Source: VXRN01 sp963664365 | GTDB taxonomy: Bacteria; Chloroflexota; Dehalococcoidia; Lucifugimonadales; UBA1123 | NCBI GenBank assembly: GCA_963664365.1 | Contig: OY761144.1 | Coordinates: 186,001 to 250,000 of the forward strand | Length of the DNA stretch: 64,000 nt | Reading direction: 5' to 3' | Shown here: one piece after another, positions 8,549-17,476 of the stretch | How positions within the stretch are numbered: position 1 is the first letter of the stretch | Layout of the letters: every line of letters starts with the position of its first letter | The notes under the pieces: model-generated | Told to the model about the DNA's origin: nothing | What the model saw: the letters and a program-made list of their open reading frames with translations, nothing else | Databases searched by the model: none | Program-made: the position numbers and the translations under genes

Positions 8549-11500
8549 ATGTCGTTTTTGAGAAACTTGCAGGTCAAGGTGCTTCTTTCGGCCTTGATTC
8601 CGGGTACGGTCATCCTGATCGCTGTGGCGGCGGTCGCTCTGTACACCTACGACTCGACCGTATTGGAAGCGGTGGGCCAGCGAGACGCCGAGCTTGCGCG
8701 GCTCACAGCGGACCGGCTCAGGGACGGCCTCGATCGGCAGATCGGGCATCTCCAGTCAATCGCGGAGTCCGCGGATGTCCGGGAGTTGGACACGGCTTCA
8801 CCATCCGTGGACTTGGAGGCGAGTATCCGGGCGTTCGACGGAGGCGTGACTATCTACGGTTCCGACGGCCGCGCCCTGTGGTCCAGCATGGCGGAAGACG
8901 GCGACGCCCCGGCCGACTTCCCCATACCCCAAGTCTTCGACACGGCGCGGGCGACTCTGCGGCCGGCGATCTCGGGGATATTCCGCGACTCTCGCACGGG
9001 CAGCGACTCTATCCTAATGGCGGCGCCCATCTTGGCTCGCGGGGAGTTCGACGGCGTCGTGTCCGGGGTCGCCACGCTTGGCGGGCCGCTCGTCGGCACG
9101 ATGATCTCAGACCTGCTCGACGTAGCGCCGGGAGACAGGGGACTGGCATATCTGGTCGATGGGTCGGGACGGTCTATCTACCACGTCCACGACCGCCTGG
9201 TGGGGGCGGATCTCAGGTCGCACTCTCCGGTTGGAGAGGTGAACGCGGGAGTCAGCGGGGTGGATCTTTCCACGTCCCCGACGGGCGATAATGTAATTTC
9301 CGGATTCGCGCCGGTGCCGGGCACGAACTGGGGCGTGGTGACCGAGCAGTTGTGGTCCGAGGTGGAGGGGCCGATTCGCAGCGCCGGCTGGACGATGATC
9401 GGTCTTCTGGCACTTGGCGCGGGCGTCGCCAGCGCGGGCGTGTGGTACTCCACTCGCAGGGCGCTGCGACCGATCAGAGACCTGAACGCGGGCGCGCAGC
9501 GAATCGCGAGCGGCGACTTCGACTACAAGATACCGGCAGACACCGGGGACGAGGTGCAGGAACTATCCCAGCAGTTCAACGTGATGGCAAGCGCGCTGAA
9601 AGAGTCTTACGCCGAGCTTGAGGAGCGAGTCGAGCAGCGGACGCGAGAGCTCGCGGAGTCCGACCTGGAAAACGCGACGATCGCCGAGATCGGGAGGATC
9701 ATAGGCTCCTCTCTGGACATCAGCCTGGTTTACGACCGATTCGCTGAGCAGACGAGGCGGCTCATCGCGTCGGACTCCGTGGCCATCCTGAACCTTCACC
9801 CGTCGCGTGAGACGTTCAGCTTCGCGTACATCTCAGGCATTACCACACCCGGCCGGCAGCGAGGCTTCGAATACCCTCTCAGAGGCACCGCCACCGAGCA
9901 GGCGTACCGCACGGGAGAGCCGGCGCTGTTCCAGTCGGAGTCCGAGGAGGAGGTGGAAGCGAATTTCCCCGGACTGCTTCCGGCATGGAATCATGGGCTG
10001 CGCTCCTTCCTGGCCGTCCCTCTAATCTCGCACAACGAGGTCGTTGGCGTACTGTGGATAAGCTCGCGCTCGTATGGGGCCTACTCCGAACGAGACGCGG
10101 AGCTGGCGGTGAGGGTGACGGCGCAGATTGCCGGGAGTATCGCCACCTCTCATCTTTACGCGGAGATCCAACGCTTCTACGAGCAGGAGCAGCGCCGCGC
10201 CGACCAGTTCAGAGCGATAGGGGAGGTGGGAAGACGCATCTCTTCGCTTCTCGATATCGATGAGATACTCGCCAGCATCGGCGAGCTCCAGGGCGGATTG
10301 CTGGGCTACGAGATGACCGCCGTCGGAATCATCGAGAAGGATGAGCTTGTGTTCCCGGTGTCCGCCAATCCTCGGCTCAGCGCGCCTGTGCGCCGTTCGC
10401 TGTCCGACGACGATGAGAACCGGGGCATCACGGGCCTCGTCGCCTCCACCGGACAGCCCATAATAGCGCCGGACGTCGAGAAGGAGCCCAGATACCGCGG
10501 CGTCGGAGAGGAGTCCGGCACGCGGTCCTCGGTGACCGTTCCCATCTCGGCGGGAGGGCAGACGATCGGCGTTCTGCACACGCAGAGCAGGCGTCCCAAC
10601 GCTTTCGACGAGGCCGACCAGGTGGCGCTTCAGGCTCTGGCTCAGGAGATAGGCATCGCGATCGAGAACGCGCGGCTGTTCGAGGCGGAGCGCAGGCGCA
10701 ACGAGCAGATGGCGGCGATAAACGCGGTCGCGCTGAACGTCAGCGCGGTGCTCACGCTCGGCGAGCTTCTGCCACACGTCGCGCAGCTCGTTCGGGAGAC
10801 GTTCGGATATCACACCGCGGGCGTGTTTCTGGTTGACGACGAGTCGGAATGGGCGGTTCTTCAGGCGCTTGACAGCAGCGACGGCACGGCTCCCGCGCGC
10901 GGCTCGCAGGTCAGGATCGGCGAGCAGGGCATAGTCGGACACGTCGCGAACACCGGACTCCCCTGGGTCGCGCCGGACGTATCCAAAGACCCGTTCTACA
11001 CGACGCTGGCGGTCGAGAGTCCGGAGACGCGGTCGGAGCTCGCCATGCCGATCAAGCAGGGCGACATCGTCGTCGGAGTCCTGGACATCCACTCCGCTCA
11101 TCTCGACGCATTCGACGACATCGACGTGCTGATCGCCCAGACCATAGCCAACCAACTCGCGGTGGCTATCGAGAACGCCCGCATCTTCGACGAGACGCGA
11201 GACCTGGCCGTGCTGGAAGAGCGGAACCGGATGGCGCGCGAGATACACGACACGCTGGCCCAGGGGTTCACGGGCATAGTAATCCAGCTTGAGGCCGGGG
11301 AGCAGGCCATCGAGGAGCGTCCGGACGAGCTCCAGCAGCACATCAGTGTGGCCAAGGGCCTGGCGCGCCAATGCCTGGCCGAGGCGCGTCGGTCGGTGTG
11401 GGATCTTCTGCCCGAAGACTTGGAAGAGCACCCGCTGGACGCGGTCATCGCGTCTGAGGTGGAGAAATTCGACAGGACGGGCGGCGAGGTGATTTCGTTC

Positions 11501-11827
11501 AAGCTGCTTGGCGGGCGGCGGCAGCTTACGCCCGCGGTCCAGGCGGCTCTGCTGAGGATATGCCAGGAGTCGCTGACCAACATGCGAAAGTACGCGGACG
11601 CCAAGAGGGTGGACGTAACGCTCGACTTGGCGTTGGACGCGGTGACGCTTAGCGTCGTTGACGACGGGGTCGGATTCGACCCGGACGCCGTCCGAATCGA
11701 GGAGGGGAGAGGCGGATTCGGTCTGACGGGTATGCGTCAGCGCGCGCGCCTTCTGCACGGGGACGTCGAAATTGCCAGCGCGCCGGGCAAGGGCACGAGA
11801 GTCGAGGCGCGAATCCCAACGACTTGA
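8549..11827 (+). CDS. Membrane sensor histidine kinase: Cache, HAMP, three GAF, HisKA_3
   Basis: 1092 residues from the ATG at 8549, preceded by GGAGGT at 8535-8540. Order: membrane segment (about 10-33), an extracytoplasmic Cache-type sensor, a second membrane segment near 275-300 followed by RRALRPIRDLNAGAQRIASG (HAMP), a coiled linker (YAELEERVEQRTRELAE), three GAF domains (about 390-540, 560-710, 730-890), and a NarL/DegS-type HisKA_3 domain with the phosphoacceptor at His900 in MAREIHDTLAQGF. The HATPase has an N box (CQESLTNMRKYA), G1 (DDGVGFD) and G2 (GFGLTGM). Kinases of this class act on LuxR-type response regulators, but none is encoded nearby, so its partner is elsewhere. The stop is one base from the convergent MBL-fold gene. 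Confidence 0.93.
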   Translation: MSFLRNLQVKVLLSALIPGTVILIAVAAVALYTYDSTVLEAVGQRDAELARLTADRLRDGLDRQIGHLQSIAESADVRELDTASPSVDLEASIRAFDGGVTIYGSDGRALWSSMAEDGDAPADFPIPQVFDTARATLRPAISGIFRDSRTGSDSILMAAPILARGEFDGVVSGVATLGGPLVGTMISDLLDVAPGDRGLAYLVDGSGRSIYHVHDRLVGADLRSHSPVGEVNAGVSGVDLSTSPTGDNVISGFAPVPGTNWGVVTEQLWSEVEGPIRSAGWTMIGLLALGAGVASAGVWYSTRRALRPIRDLNAGAQRIASGDFDYKIPADTGDEVQELSQQFNVMASALKESYAELEERVEQRTRELAESDLENATIAEIGRIIGSSLDISLVYDRFAEQTRRLIASDSVAILNLHPSRETFSFAYISGITTPGRQRGFEYPLRGTATEQAYRTGEPALFQSESEEEVEANFPGLLPAWNHGLRSFLAVPLISHNEVVGVLWISSRSYGAYSERDAELAVRVTAQIAGSIATSHLYAEIQRFYEQEQRRADQFRAIGEVGRRISSLLDIDEILASIGELQGGLLGYEMTAVGIIEKDELVFPVSANPRLSAPVRRSLSDDDENRGITGLVASTGQPIIAPDVEKEPRYRGVGEESGTRSSVTVPISAGGQTIGVLHTQSRRPNAFDEADQVALQALAQEIGIAIENARLFEAERRRNEQMAAINAVALNVSAVLTLGELLPHVAQLVRETFGYHTAGVFLVDDESEWAVLQALDSSDGTAPARGSQVRIGEQGIVGHVANTGLPWVAPDVSKDPFYTTLAVESPETRSELAMPIKQGDIVVGVLDIHSAHLDAFDDIDVLIAQTIANQLAVAIENARIFDETRDLAVLEERNRMAREIHDTLAQGFTGIVIQLEAGEQAIEERPDELQQHISVAKGLARQCLAEARRSVWDLLPEDLEEHPLDAVIASEVEKFDRTGGEVISFKLLGGRRQLTPAVQAALLRICQESLTNMRKYADAKRVDVTLDLALDAVTLSVVDDGVGFDPDAVRIEEGRGGFGLTGMRQRARLLHGDVEIASAPGKGTRVEARIPTT

Positions 11828-11828
11828 C

Positions 11829-12449
11829 CTACCGGCGTTGTTGCAGCAGGACCACCCTGGTCTCTCTCGGCAAGTTCGTCTGCGTGACGTTCAGCCGGAT
11901 CTGCGCGTCGGGGGCCTGCACGTTCATTTCGCTGAGGAGCGCGGACGCCGGACCCGCTCCGTCCAGGGCCTCCACCCCGTACCGAATCGGAATGACGATC
12001 CGCGGACTCAGCACGTTTACGAGTTCCGCAATGTCTCTCGGCCCGAGCGCGCCCTCGCCGCCGGAAGGCGAGATCAGCACGTCGATTTCTCCCAGAGAGC
12101 CAAGCTGCCTGGCGGTGAGCTTAGAGTTGAGGCGTCCGAGGTGACAGACGGTCATCCCCTCGGCCCTTATCACGTACACTGTGTTGATGCGACGGCTGCC
12201 TTCTTCGTCTCTCAGCGCGGTACCTATCCCCGTTATGTTGTACCCGCGCACTTCGTACTGTCCCGGCCCGCTGATGACCCTGGGGCCCTCGTCCGACACA
12301 CGCCGAGGAGAGGGGTCGGCCTCGTCCGCGCTGAGCAGCACGATCTCGGCGTCCGAGTCTTCCGATTCTTCGGGATCGGGGTCGGCGAGCAGAGGCACGT
12401 CGCCGCTGACGAGCCTCATCGCCGAATGACCGTACCGGGTTATCTCCAT
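11829..12449 (-). CDS. MBL-fold protein lacking the metal motif (UlaG-like)
   Basis: 206 residues. The opening ITRYGHSAMRLVSG and the later INTVYVIRAEGMTVCHLGRLNSKLTARQLGSLGEIDVLISP match UlaG-type metallo-beta-lactamase-fold proteins. Where HxHxDH should stand after the second strand the protein has LLSADEADPSP, so the usual Zn ligands are missing. It is therefore likely not a classical hydrolase, although single-metal binding by the remaining His residues cannot be excluded. A GGAGGT site precedes the start. It is 25 bases downstream of the FAH-family gene on the same strand, suggesting an operon. Confidence 0.75.
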   Translation of the reverse strand: MEITRYGHSAMRLVSGDVPLLADPDPEESEDSDAEIVLLSADEADPSPRRVSDEGPRVISGPGQYEVRGYNITGIGTALRDEEGSRRINTVYVIRAEGMTVCHLGRLNSKLTARQLGSLGEIDVLISPSGGEGALGPRDIAELVNVLSPRIVIPIRYGVEALDGAGPASALLSEMNVQAPDAQIRLNVTQTNLPRETRVVLLQQRR

Positions 12450-12474
12450 GAAGATGACCTCCGAAACTCCCCGC

Positions 12475-13380
12475 CTAGACCTCTATGACCGTATTCTCGA
12501 GAACGCCGATTCCGTCTATGGCGATCGTGACCACGTCGTCTTCTCTGAGCGAAAACTCGGGGGGCGGCACGATGGCAGCGCCGGTCAGAACGGTGGTCAT
12601 ATTCGGAACGAAGTTGTGACGCCGGAGCCAATCGGCCAGTTCCTCGCAGCTTCTCGCCATGAGAGAGGTCGAGGCGCTGTCAGACCAGACCTCCTCGCCC
12701 GCCCTGGTGATGGAGCAGGTGACGTCGAGGTCGGACGGGTCCAGGTCGTTGGCGGTCACGAGGCAAGGTCCTATCGCGCAGCAGCGGTCGAATATCTTTG
12801 CCTGTGGGAGATAGAGCGGATTTTGGCCCTCGATGGATCGGCTGCTCACGTCGTTGCCGATGGTGAATCCGACGATCTTGCCGCCGAACACCACGAACGC
12901 AAGCTCCGGTTCCGGGACGTTCCAGTCGGAGTCGCCCCGTATGCCGACCGCCTCGAACGGCCCGACGCAGCGTTCGGGCGACGCCTTGAAGAAGACCTCT
13001 GGGCGCTCGGCGGCATAGACGGCGCCGTACACGTCGGGCGTGTCGCTCTCCCGCCTGCGTTCCATCTCGCTCGTCTTGTAGGTGACTCCGGCGGCCCACA
13101 CCTCCGGCGGCTCGAATGGGCGGTCGAGGCGATAGTAGGACGATCCGTCCCGCGTTCCGGCCATCACCTCGGCCACGTCGAAACTGTCGGCGTCGCCCAC
13201 CGACAGCAGCCGATTGGCGATGTTGTCCGTCGGGACGCCCGAAAGGTATGCGGCCTGTATCAGGTCGGCGACGTCGACGAGGTCGGGTTCCACGCTCGTC
13301 AGGTCGTATCCCTCTCCCGCCGAGGTCTCGACCACGACGCGCGTGTCTCCGTCGTTCGACACCAGCGTATAGTACTTCAT
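12475..13380 (-). CDS. Fumarylacetoacetate hydrolase-family protein
   Basis: 301 residues from the ATG at 13380, with GGGGAGAG upstream; an upstream in-frame start at 13404 is less well placed. Seen: VWAAGVTYKTSEMERRRES, VFFKASPERCVGP, NVPEPELAFVVFGGKIVGFTIGNDVSSRSIEG, then QAKIFDRCCAIGPCLV. These are the metal-site and core segments of the FAH fold. Members cleave C-C bonds of acylpyruvates or act as hydratases or decarboxylases on sugar-acid and aromatic breakdown products. The substrate is unknown. A second member of the family lies at 58132-58890 and is shorter. Confidence 0.88.
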   Translation of the reverse strand: MKYYTLVSNDGDTRVVVETSAGEGYDLTSVEPDLVDVADLIQAAYLSGVPTDNIANRLLSVGDADSFDVAEVMAGTRDGSSYYRLDRPFEPPEVWAAGVTYKTSEMERRRESDTPDVYGAVYAAERPEVFFKASPERCVGPFEAVGIRGDSDWNVPEPELAFVVFGGKIVGFTIGNDVSSRSIEGQNPLYLPQAKIFDRCCAIGPCLVTANDLDPSDLDVTCSITRAGEEVWSDSASTSLMARSCEELADWLRRHNFVPNMTTVLTGAAIVPPPEFSLREDDVVTIAIDGIGVLENTVIEV

Positions 13381-13432
13381 CCGACTCTCCCCGCAAAATC
13401 TCAAGGTATTGGCAAGAGGTTGTGTCAGATTG

Positions 13433-13530
13433 ATAGTGGATGGGTATTCACCCTCACCCTAACCCTCTCCCTCAAGGGAGAGGGGATATTCGCGCTTGCG
13501 TGGCGCGCCTACTAAAGTGACACAGGTTCT
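13433..13530. repeat. Hairpin repeat family R1, copy 2
   Basis: Begins ATAGTGGATGGGTATTCACC, contains the stem CCCTCTCCCT/AGGGAGAGGG, then GATATTCGCGCTTGCG and GGCGCGCCTACTAAAGTG and ends in CACAGGTTC. It is nearly identical to the copy at 8402-8523 minus a 25-base insert. It sits in the gap upstream of the FAH gene. Confidence 0.85.
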
Positions 13531-13611
13531 ATGGGCAATGCTATCGAGTCATTGCGTCAACTCCGACTACTCAAACATTATGCCGCAGGGAGCGTTTCGT
13601 TTCCACCGCGC

Positions 13612-13638
13612 CGCGGCAGTCCGCCACAAACTGCCGCG
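13612..13638. repeat. Perfect 9-bp inverted repeat (hairpin)
   Basis: CGCGGCAGT at 13612-13620 pairs with ACTGCCGCG at 13630-13638 across a 9-base loop. GCGGCAGTCCGC recurs at about 13667-13676. There is no T-run after the stem, so an intrinsic terminator is not supported; it may be a repeat element or a structured site upstream of the TolB-like gene. The rest of 13531-13776 shows nothing recognisable. Confidence 0.5.
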
Positions 13639-13776
13639 AACCATGACCATCTTCCGCTTTGAGCGCGGCAGTCCGCTCATGTTAGGATTCAGAGAGTCGT
13701 CGGCATCGGGATGCCTTGCTAGCAGGATGCGCGACGGCTCCTTGGTTGGCTCGATATTGAGGTGAGGAGGCTCGAC

Positions 13777-14778
13777 TTGCGTAATACGTCTCCCGTCTCG
13801 CGGCGCGCGCGGGCGGCATTGGTCGTCTCGTGCCTGTCTGCGGCTTTGCTAACGTTGGCGTGCGGCGCTCCGGGTCCGCCGATCTTCTTCGAGTCGGACC
13901 GCGGCGGCAATACGGACATCTACTCCATAGACCCGTCCGGCGAGAATGAAACGAACTTCACCAAGTCCGACTGGGACGAGTTCAGTCCGGCCGTGTCTCC
14001 GGACCGCCGGTCGGTCGCGTTCATGTCCGGGAGCGCGGAAGTGAACAACATCGAGGTAATGACGGTGAGCGGCTCGGAAAGGGTGGCCGTGACCCAAGCC
14101 GACGCGCGGCACGGCGACATTACCTGGAGTCCAAACAGCGAGCGCATCGCCTACGTCATGGAACGGGACGGCCGCCACCAGGTAATGGTGGTGAACAAGG
14201 ATGGCTCCAAGCGCGGACTATTGACTACGATCCCCGCGCAGGAGGTTGGCGACTGGTCGAGGAACGGCGACTCTGTCGCGTTCGCGGTTCGGGACGAAGC
14301 GCGCGGGCTCTACGTCCGCAACCCTGACGGGGTCAACGAGTTCAGGCTCACGGACCAGCCCGACTCTAGTCCGCGCCTGTCGCCGGACTCCAAGCGCGTA
14401 GCCTTCATCTCCACGCGCGACGGCAACAAGGAGTTGTACATGGTTGACGTGGACGGCGGCAACCTGGCGCGAGTCACGCAGACCGAGGCTCCGGAGTACG
14501 ACATATCATGGTCGCCCAACGGCCAGACGATACTCTTCGTCTCCGAGAGGGACGGCAACCCGGAGATATACTCTATATCCAAAGACGGCTCCAACCTGAA
14601 CCGGCTCACCTACAACAACGTCGAGGACCGATACCCGGTATGGTCGCCGTCGGGAGACCGGATCGCGTTCGTCAGCTACCTGGACGGCGACGCCGACATC
14701 TTCATCATGAACTCGGACGGAGGCGACCAGAGACGCCTTACCCTCAACGATTCCGACGATACGAGACCCACTTGGTAG
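13777..14778 (+). CDS. TolB-like beta-propeller lipoprotein
   Basis: 333 residues from a TTG at 13777, chosen because GAGGAGG ends six bases before it; a GTG at 13762 is in frame but lies inside that site. The N-terminus RRARAALVVSCLSAALLTLAC gives a lipobox (LTLAC), so it is exported and lipid-anchored. The mature part consists of repeated PD40/WD40-like blades: FESDRGGNTDIYSID, ISWSPNGQTILFVSERDGNPEIYSI and SPSGDRIAFVSYLDGDADIFIMNSDG. In TolB the propeller binds envelope partners. Here no Tol/Pal genes are near, so a periplasmic binding or scaffold role is all that can be inferred. Confidence 0.85.
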   Translation: MRNTSPVSRRARAALVVSCLSAALLTLACGAPGPPIFFESDRGGNTDIYSIDPSGENETNFTKSDWDEFSPAVSPDRRSVAFMSGSAEVNNIEVMTVSGSERVAVTQADARHGDITWSPNSERIAYVMERDGRHQVMVVNKDGSKRGLLTTIPAQEVGDWSRNGDSVAFAVRDEARGLYVRNPDGVNEFRLTDQPDSSPRLSPDSKRVAFISTRDGNKELYMVDVDGGNLARVTQTEAPEYDISWSPNGQTILFVSERDGNPEIYSISKDGSNLNRLTYNNVEDRYPVWSPSGDRIAFVSYLDGDADIFIMNSDGGDQRRLTLNDSDDTRPTW

Positions 14779-14807
14779 CGGCTGACACACGAGCAAGAGA
14801 GGCGCCA

Positions 14808-15596
14808 ATGCAGGGTTCGACAGTTCTCACCGAGCGCGTCGGAGACGTGGGCGTCATCACGCTCAACCGGCCTGAGAAGCTCAACGCTCTCAACCGCGCC
14901 TTGATGGAAGAATTCGAAGCCGCGGTCCGCGCCAACGAGGAAGACGGCGTGCGCGCGCTGCTGCTGACCGGGGCCGGAAGGGGGTTCTGCTCAGGCGCGG
15001 ACCTGACGGCACCAGAAGGCGAAGGTCACATCTCCGGCAGAGAGTCGCTGTTCAAGAACAACATGCCGCTCGGCTACCCGTCCCTGATGCTGCGCGAGTT
15101 CCCACGGCCCACGGTCGCGGCGGTGAATGGGCCGGCGGTCGGGGCAGGTCTCGGAATGGCGCTGGCCTGCGATATCAGAGTCGCCTCTGAGAGCGCTAGG
15201 TTTTCGGCCATCTTCGCAAGGCGCGCTTTCTCGCCGGACTACGGATGCACTCAGCTTCTGCCTATGGCCGTAGGCATGTCGAAAGCCATGGAACTGCTGT
15301 ACACCGGCGACATAATAGACGCCGCGGAGTCCGAACGGATCGGACTCGTGAGTTGGGTAGCGCCGGATGACGAGTTCTCGGAAAAGGCGATGGAGTTGGC
15401 GCAAAAGCTGGCTTCAGGCCCGTCCGTGGTGCATGAGATTACCAAGCGTCTGGCATACTCCGCCCACATGCGCTCACTCAGAGAGCAACTATGGATGGAG
15501 GGCCAGGCCAATCAAGCAGCGGGCATGGCCGAAGACAGGGCCGAGGGTCAGCGCGCCTTCATCGAGAAACGGGATCCGGTCTTCCGAGGCCGATAA
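14808..15596 (+). CDS. Enoyl-CoA hydratase/isomerase (crotonase) family
   Basis: 262 residues from the ATG at 14808 (GAGAGG upstream). Crotonase landmarks: VGVITLNRPEKLNALN, the oxyanion-hole segments GRGFCSGADL and AAVNGPAVGAGLGMALACDIRVAS, then FSPDYGCTQLLPMAVGMSKAMELLYTGDIIDA. The SPDYGCTQLLP segment resembles PaaG-type isomerases more than short-chain hydratases because the usual Glu pair is not obvious. It would act on a CoA thioester in fatty or aromatic acid breakdown. The downstream amidohydrolase is on the other strand, so it is probably monocistronic or follows the TolB-like gene. Confidence 0.88.
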   Translation: MQGSTVLTERVGDVGVITLNRPEKLNALNRALMEEFEAAVRANEEDGVRALLLTGAGRGFCSGADLTAPEGEGHISGRESLFKNNMPLGYPSLMLREFPRPTVAAVNGPAVGAGLGMALACDIRVASESARFSAIFARRAFSPDYGCTQLLPMAVGMSKAMELLYTGDIIDAAESERIGLVSWVAPDDEFSEKAMELAQKLASGPSVVHEITKRLAYSAHMRSLREQLWMEGQANQAAGMAEDRAEGQRAFIEKRDPVFRGR

Positions 15597-15610
15597 CCCC
15601 CTCTCTCGCC

Positions 15611-16711
15611 TCATTCGACGCCGAGCAGTCTCGCGACGGTCCCGCCCAGGATCATGTCCCGTTCCCGTTCGGATAGAAAGCCGCTGTGCTTGCGTATCTG
15701 GTCGATGCACTGCCGGTAGGTCCAGAAGCGCATGACTATCGGCATGTCCGTCCCCCACATCAGCCGTTCCGCGCCTATGATGCGGACGCACTTCTCGATC
15801 GCCGCCCGCGCTTCCGGCATCGGGTAATCCCACTCCGCGCCGAGCGCGATCGGGAACAGGAACTGCAAGCGCAAGTTCGGATGGTCGAATGGGAAGAAAA
15901 CCTCGTCGGGAATATCCAGCGAGTCCTCGGTCATGAACATCCGCCACTGCAAGCCATGAGTCATCACGACGGGAACGTCGGGATACCGCCGAGTCCAACG
16001 CGCGATGGTATCCAACTCCGCGGCGTAACTCTCGGACTCCGGCGACCGCCGAGGCTTCAGCGAGAAGAAGACGGGAATCCCCAAGTCCGCGACGCCGTCC
16101 CAGAACGGACGGAACTCAGGCGCGTCCCAGGGACCGCCGTAGTTGTACAGGTCTAGCTGCGGAGGCAGGAAGTGGAGGCCGACGAGTCCCTGTTCATCCA
16201 CGGCCCGCCTGACGTTGGCGAGCGACCCGGCAGGGTCGGTATGCGTCAACCATTCGGGAGTGTGGGCCAAGCCCAGCAGACGATCCGGGTACCGAGCCAC
16301 GCAGTCGGCGATGAAGTCGTTGCCGATTCCGAGATATGGCGTGCGGTGCAGCAGCGCTTTGGACACGCCGGCGTAGTCCATCTCGGCCACCAGCCGGTCC
16401 GGAGAGTAGCTCATGTCGGTGATGGACGGCGGAAAATACTGCTTGAAATACCGCTCTCCGTCCGCCGTCCACTCGAACCTGCCGTTGGATGCGGCGTGGA
16501 AGTCGGACGGCTTCAGAGCATCCAGAGAATGCCAGTTGGCCGATTCGATCAGCGCGTCCGCGTCGCCCGGGGAGAGATCACGCGCCCGCCACACCGGTTG
16601 TGGGTGAACGGCCATAGCCTGCTGCAGATGACGACGAAAGACCTCCGGATCTGCGAACCCGCCGTCGCCGCCCATCGGCGGAAAACAGTAAGCGTGACCG
16701 TCGAAAATCAT
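15611..16711 (-). CDS. Amidohydrolase 2 family (TIM-barrel metal-dependent hydrolase/decarboxylase)
   Basis: 366 residues. Seen: IFDGHAYCFPP at the N-terminus (the first motif has His but Ala-Tyr in place of a second His), LVAEMDYAGVSKALLH, RLLGLAHTPEW, VGLHFLPPQ, VPVVMTHGLQWR, and LMWGTDMPIVMRFW with the conserved Asp. These fit the amidohydrolase-2 group, which includes decarboxylases such as ACMSD and o-pyrocatechuate-type enzymes. The altered HxH motif resembles members using a single metal. An upstream GGACAGGA provides the ribosome site. The substrate is unknown. Confidence 0.8.
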   Translation of the reverse strand: MIFDGHAYCFPPMGGDGGFADPEVFRRHLQQAMAVHPQPVWRARDLSPGDADALIESANWHSLDALKPSDFHAASNGRFEWTADGERYFKQYFPPSITDMSYSPDRLVAEMDYAGVSKALLHRTPYLGIGNDFIADCVARYPDRLLGLAHTPEWLTHTDPAGSLANVRRAVDEQGLVGLHFLPPQLDLYNYGGPWDAPEFRPFWDGVADLGIPVFFSLKPRRSPESESYAAELDTIARWTRRYPDVPVVMTHGLQWRMFMTEDSLDIPDEVFFPFDHPNLRLQFLFPIALGAEWDYPMPEARAAIEKCVRIIGAERLMWGTDMPIVMRFWTYRQCIDQIRKHSGFLSERERDMILGGTVARLLGVE

Positions 16712-16759
16712 GCTGTTCCTGTCCTTCCGTATCTCAACTGTCAGACATGGAAACCTTGT

Positions 16760-17107
16760 TCAGCCACCGGACATCGCGAACACAGCCTCTTGAAGCGACT
16801 GCCGCCTGAGGTGAGCGGTCAGTCCCGCCTTCCTCGGCTGGACAGTGACGAACTGGTTGACCGGCGCGGATGTGAGGATATTTAGCATGTGGCTGTCTAC
16901 ATCGGGTATCTCGATTTCGCGTTCAGCTTGAGTGTGGTATGCGAAATTGAAGATTGTAATACCCGCTACGGTGTCGGTCTTTGTGTCGAGCCGGAGGAGT
17001 AGTTGATCCGATAGCTCGTAGCCCGTGGCCGCTCGGGGCTTTCCAAAGGTGATGTACAGGATGTCACCCTCGGAATCGTAGTCAACTGAAATGTGAACTG
17101 AAGTCAT
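16760..17107 (-). CDS. DUF2283-domain protein, candidate partner of the upstream small gene
   Basis: 115 residues. The N-terminal half (ISVDYDSEGDILYITFGKPRAATGYELSDQLLLRLD) is the typical DUF2283 fold, a short beta-rich domain often coded beside small RelE/DUF4258-like proteins. The C-terminal 50 residues are unusual for the family (NILTSAPVNQFVTVQPRKAG). Its start lies 12 bases after the stop of the 98-residue gene, so they form one operon. An antitoxin-like role is inference from that arrangement. Confidence 0.65.
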   Translation of the reverse strand: MTSVHISVDYDSEGDILYITFGKPRAATGYELSDQLLLRLDTKTDTVAGITIFNFAYHTQAEREIEIPDVDSHMLNILTSAPVNQFVTVQPRKAGLTAHLRRQSLQEAVFAMSGG

Positions 17108-17119
17108 CTTCTCGTTCGA

Positions 17120-17416
17120 CTATTGCTCGATCTGATACGCGGTAAGAACAAAGTTATTCTGTTCGCCCGATGAGTTGAATCCAAACCTGACTACCGCGAC
17201 GACAGTTGTGTTCCCCTCTGGCAAATCAGGATAGTTGCGATAGTATCTGAAGACGTCGCTTCGAATTGCTTCTTGGCGACGACGCCCATGCCTGATTACA
17301 TCCAGCACCTTGTCCTGATGCTCTCGCATTTCCGGGTGCCCCTCACATATATGCTGCCAACGCTCTTCTGTGAGGTATATCTCGTGTCCACGCCGGTCAT
17401 GGGCACGTTCGATCAT
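17120..17416 (-). CDS. Small PBECR/DUF4258-like protein, candidate toxin
   Basis: 98 residues. The pattern IYLTEERWQHICEGHPEMREHQDKVLDVIRHG, followed by VFRYYRNYP and a beta-rich end (NTTVVAVVRFGF, FVLTAYQIEQ), recalls small barnase/RelE-like folds seen beside DUF2283 genes. It precedes the DUF2283 gene in the same operon, the toxin-first order common to such pairs. Ribosome site is weak. No toxicity can be shown from sequence. Confidence 0.55.
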   Translation of the reverse strand: MIERAHDRRGHEIYLTEERWQHICEGHPEMREHQDKVLDVIRHGRRRQEAIRSDVFRYYRNYPDLPEGNTTVVAVVRFGFNSSGEQNNFVLTAYQIEQ

Positions 17417-17476
17417 ATCACAAGTCCAGTTCGTGGTTGTGGGGGGATTCTACGAAGCTACGTATGATAGTCTAAC

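Noticed and set aside
10022..11758. 578-codon antisense frame over the kinase gene
   Set aside because: Mirror frame of the GAF and HisKA_3 region, no recognisable domain, no ribosome site.
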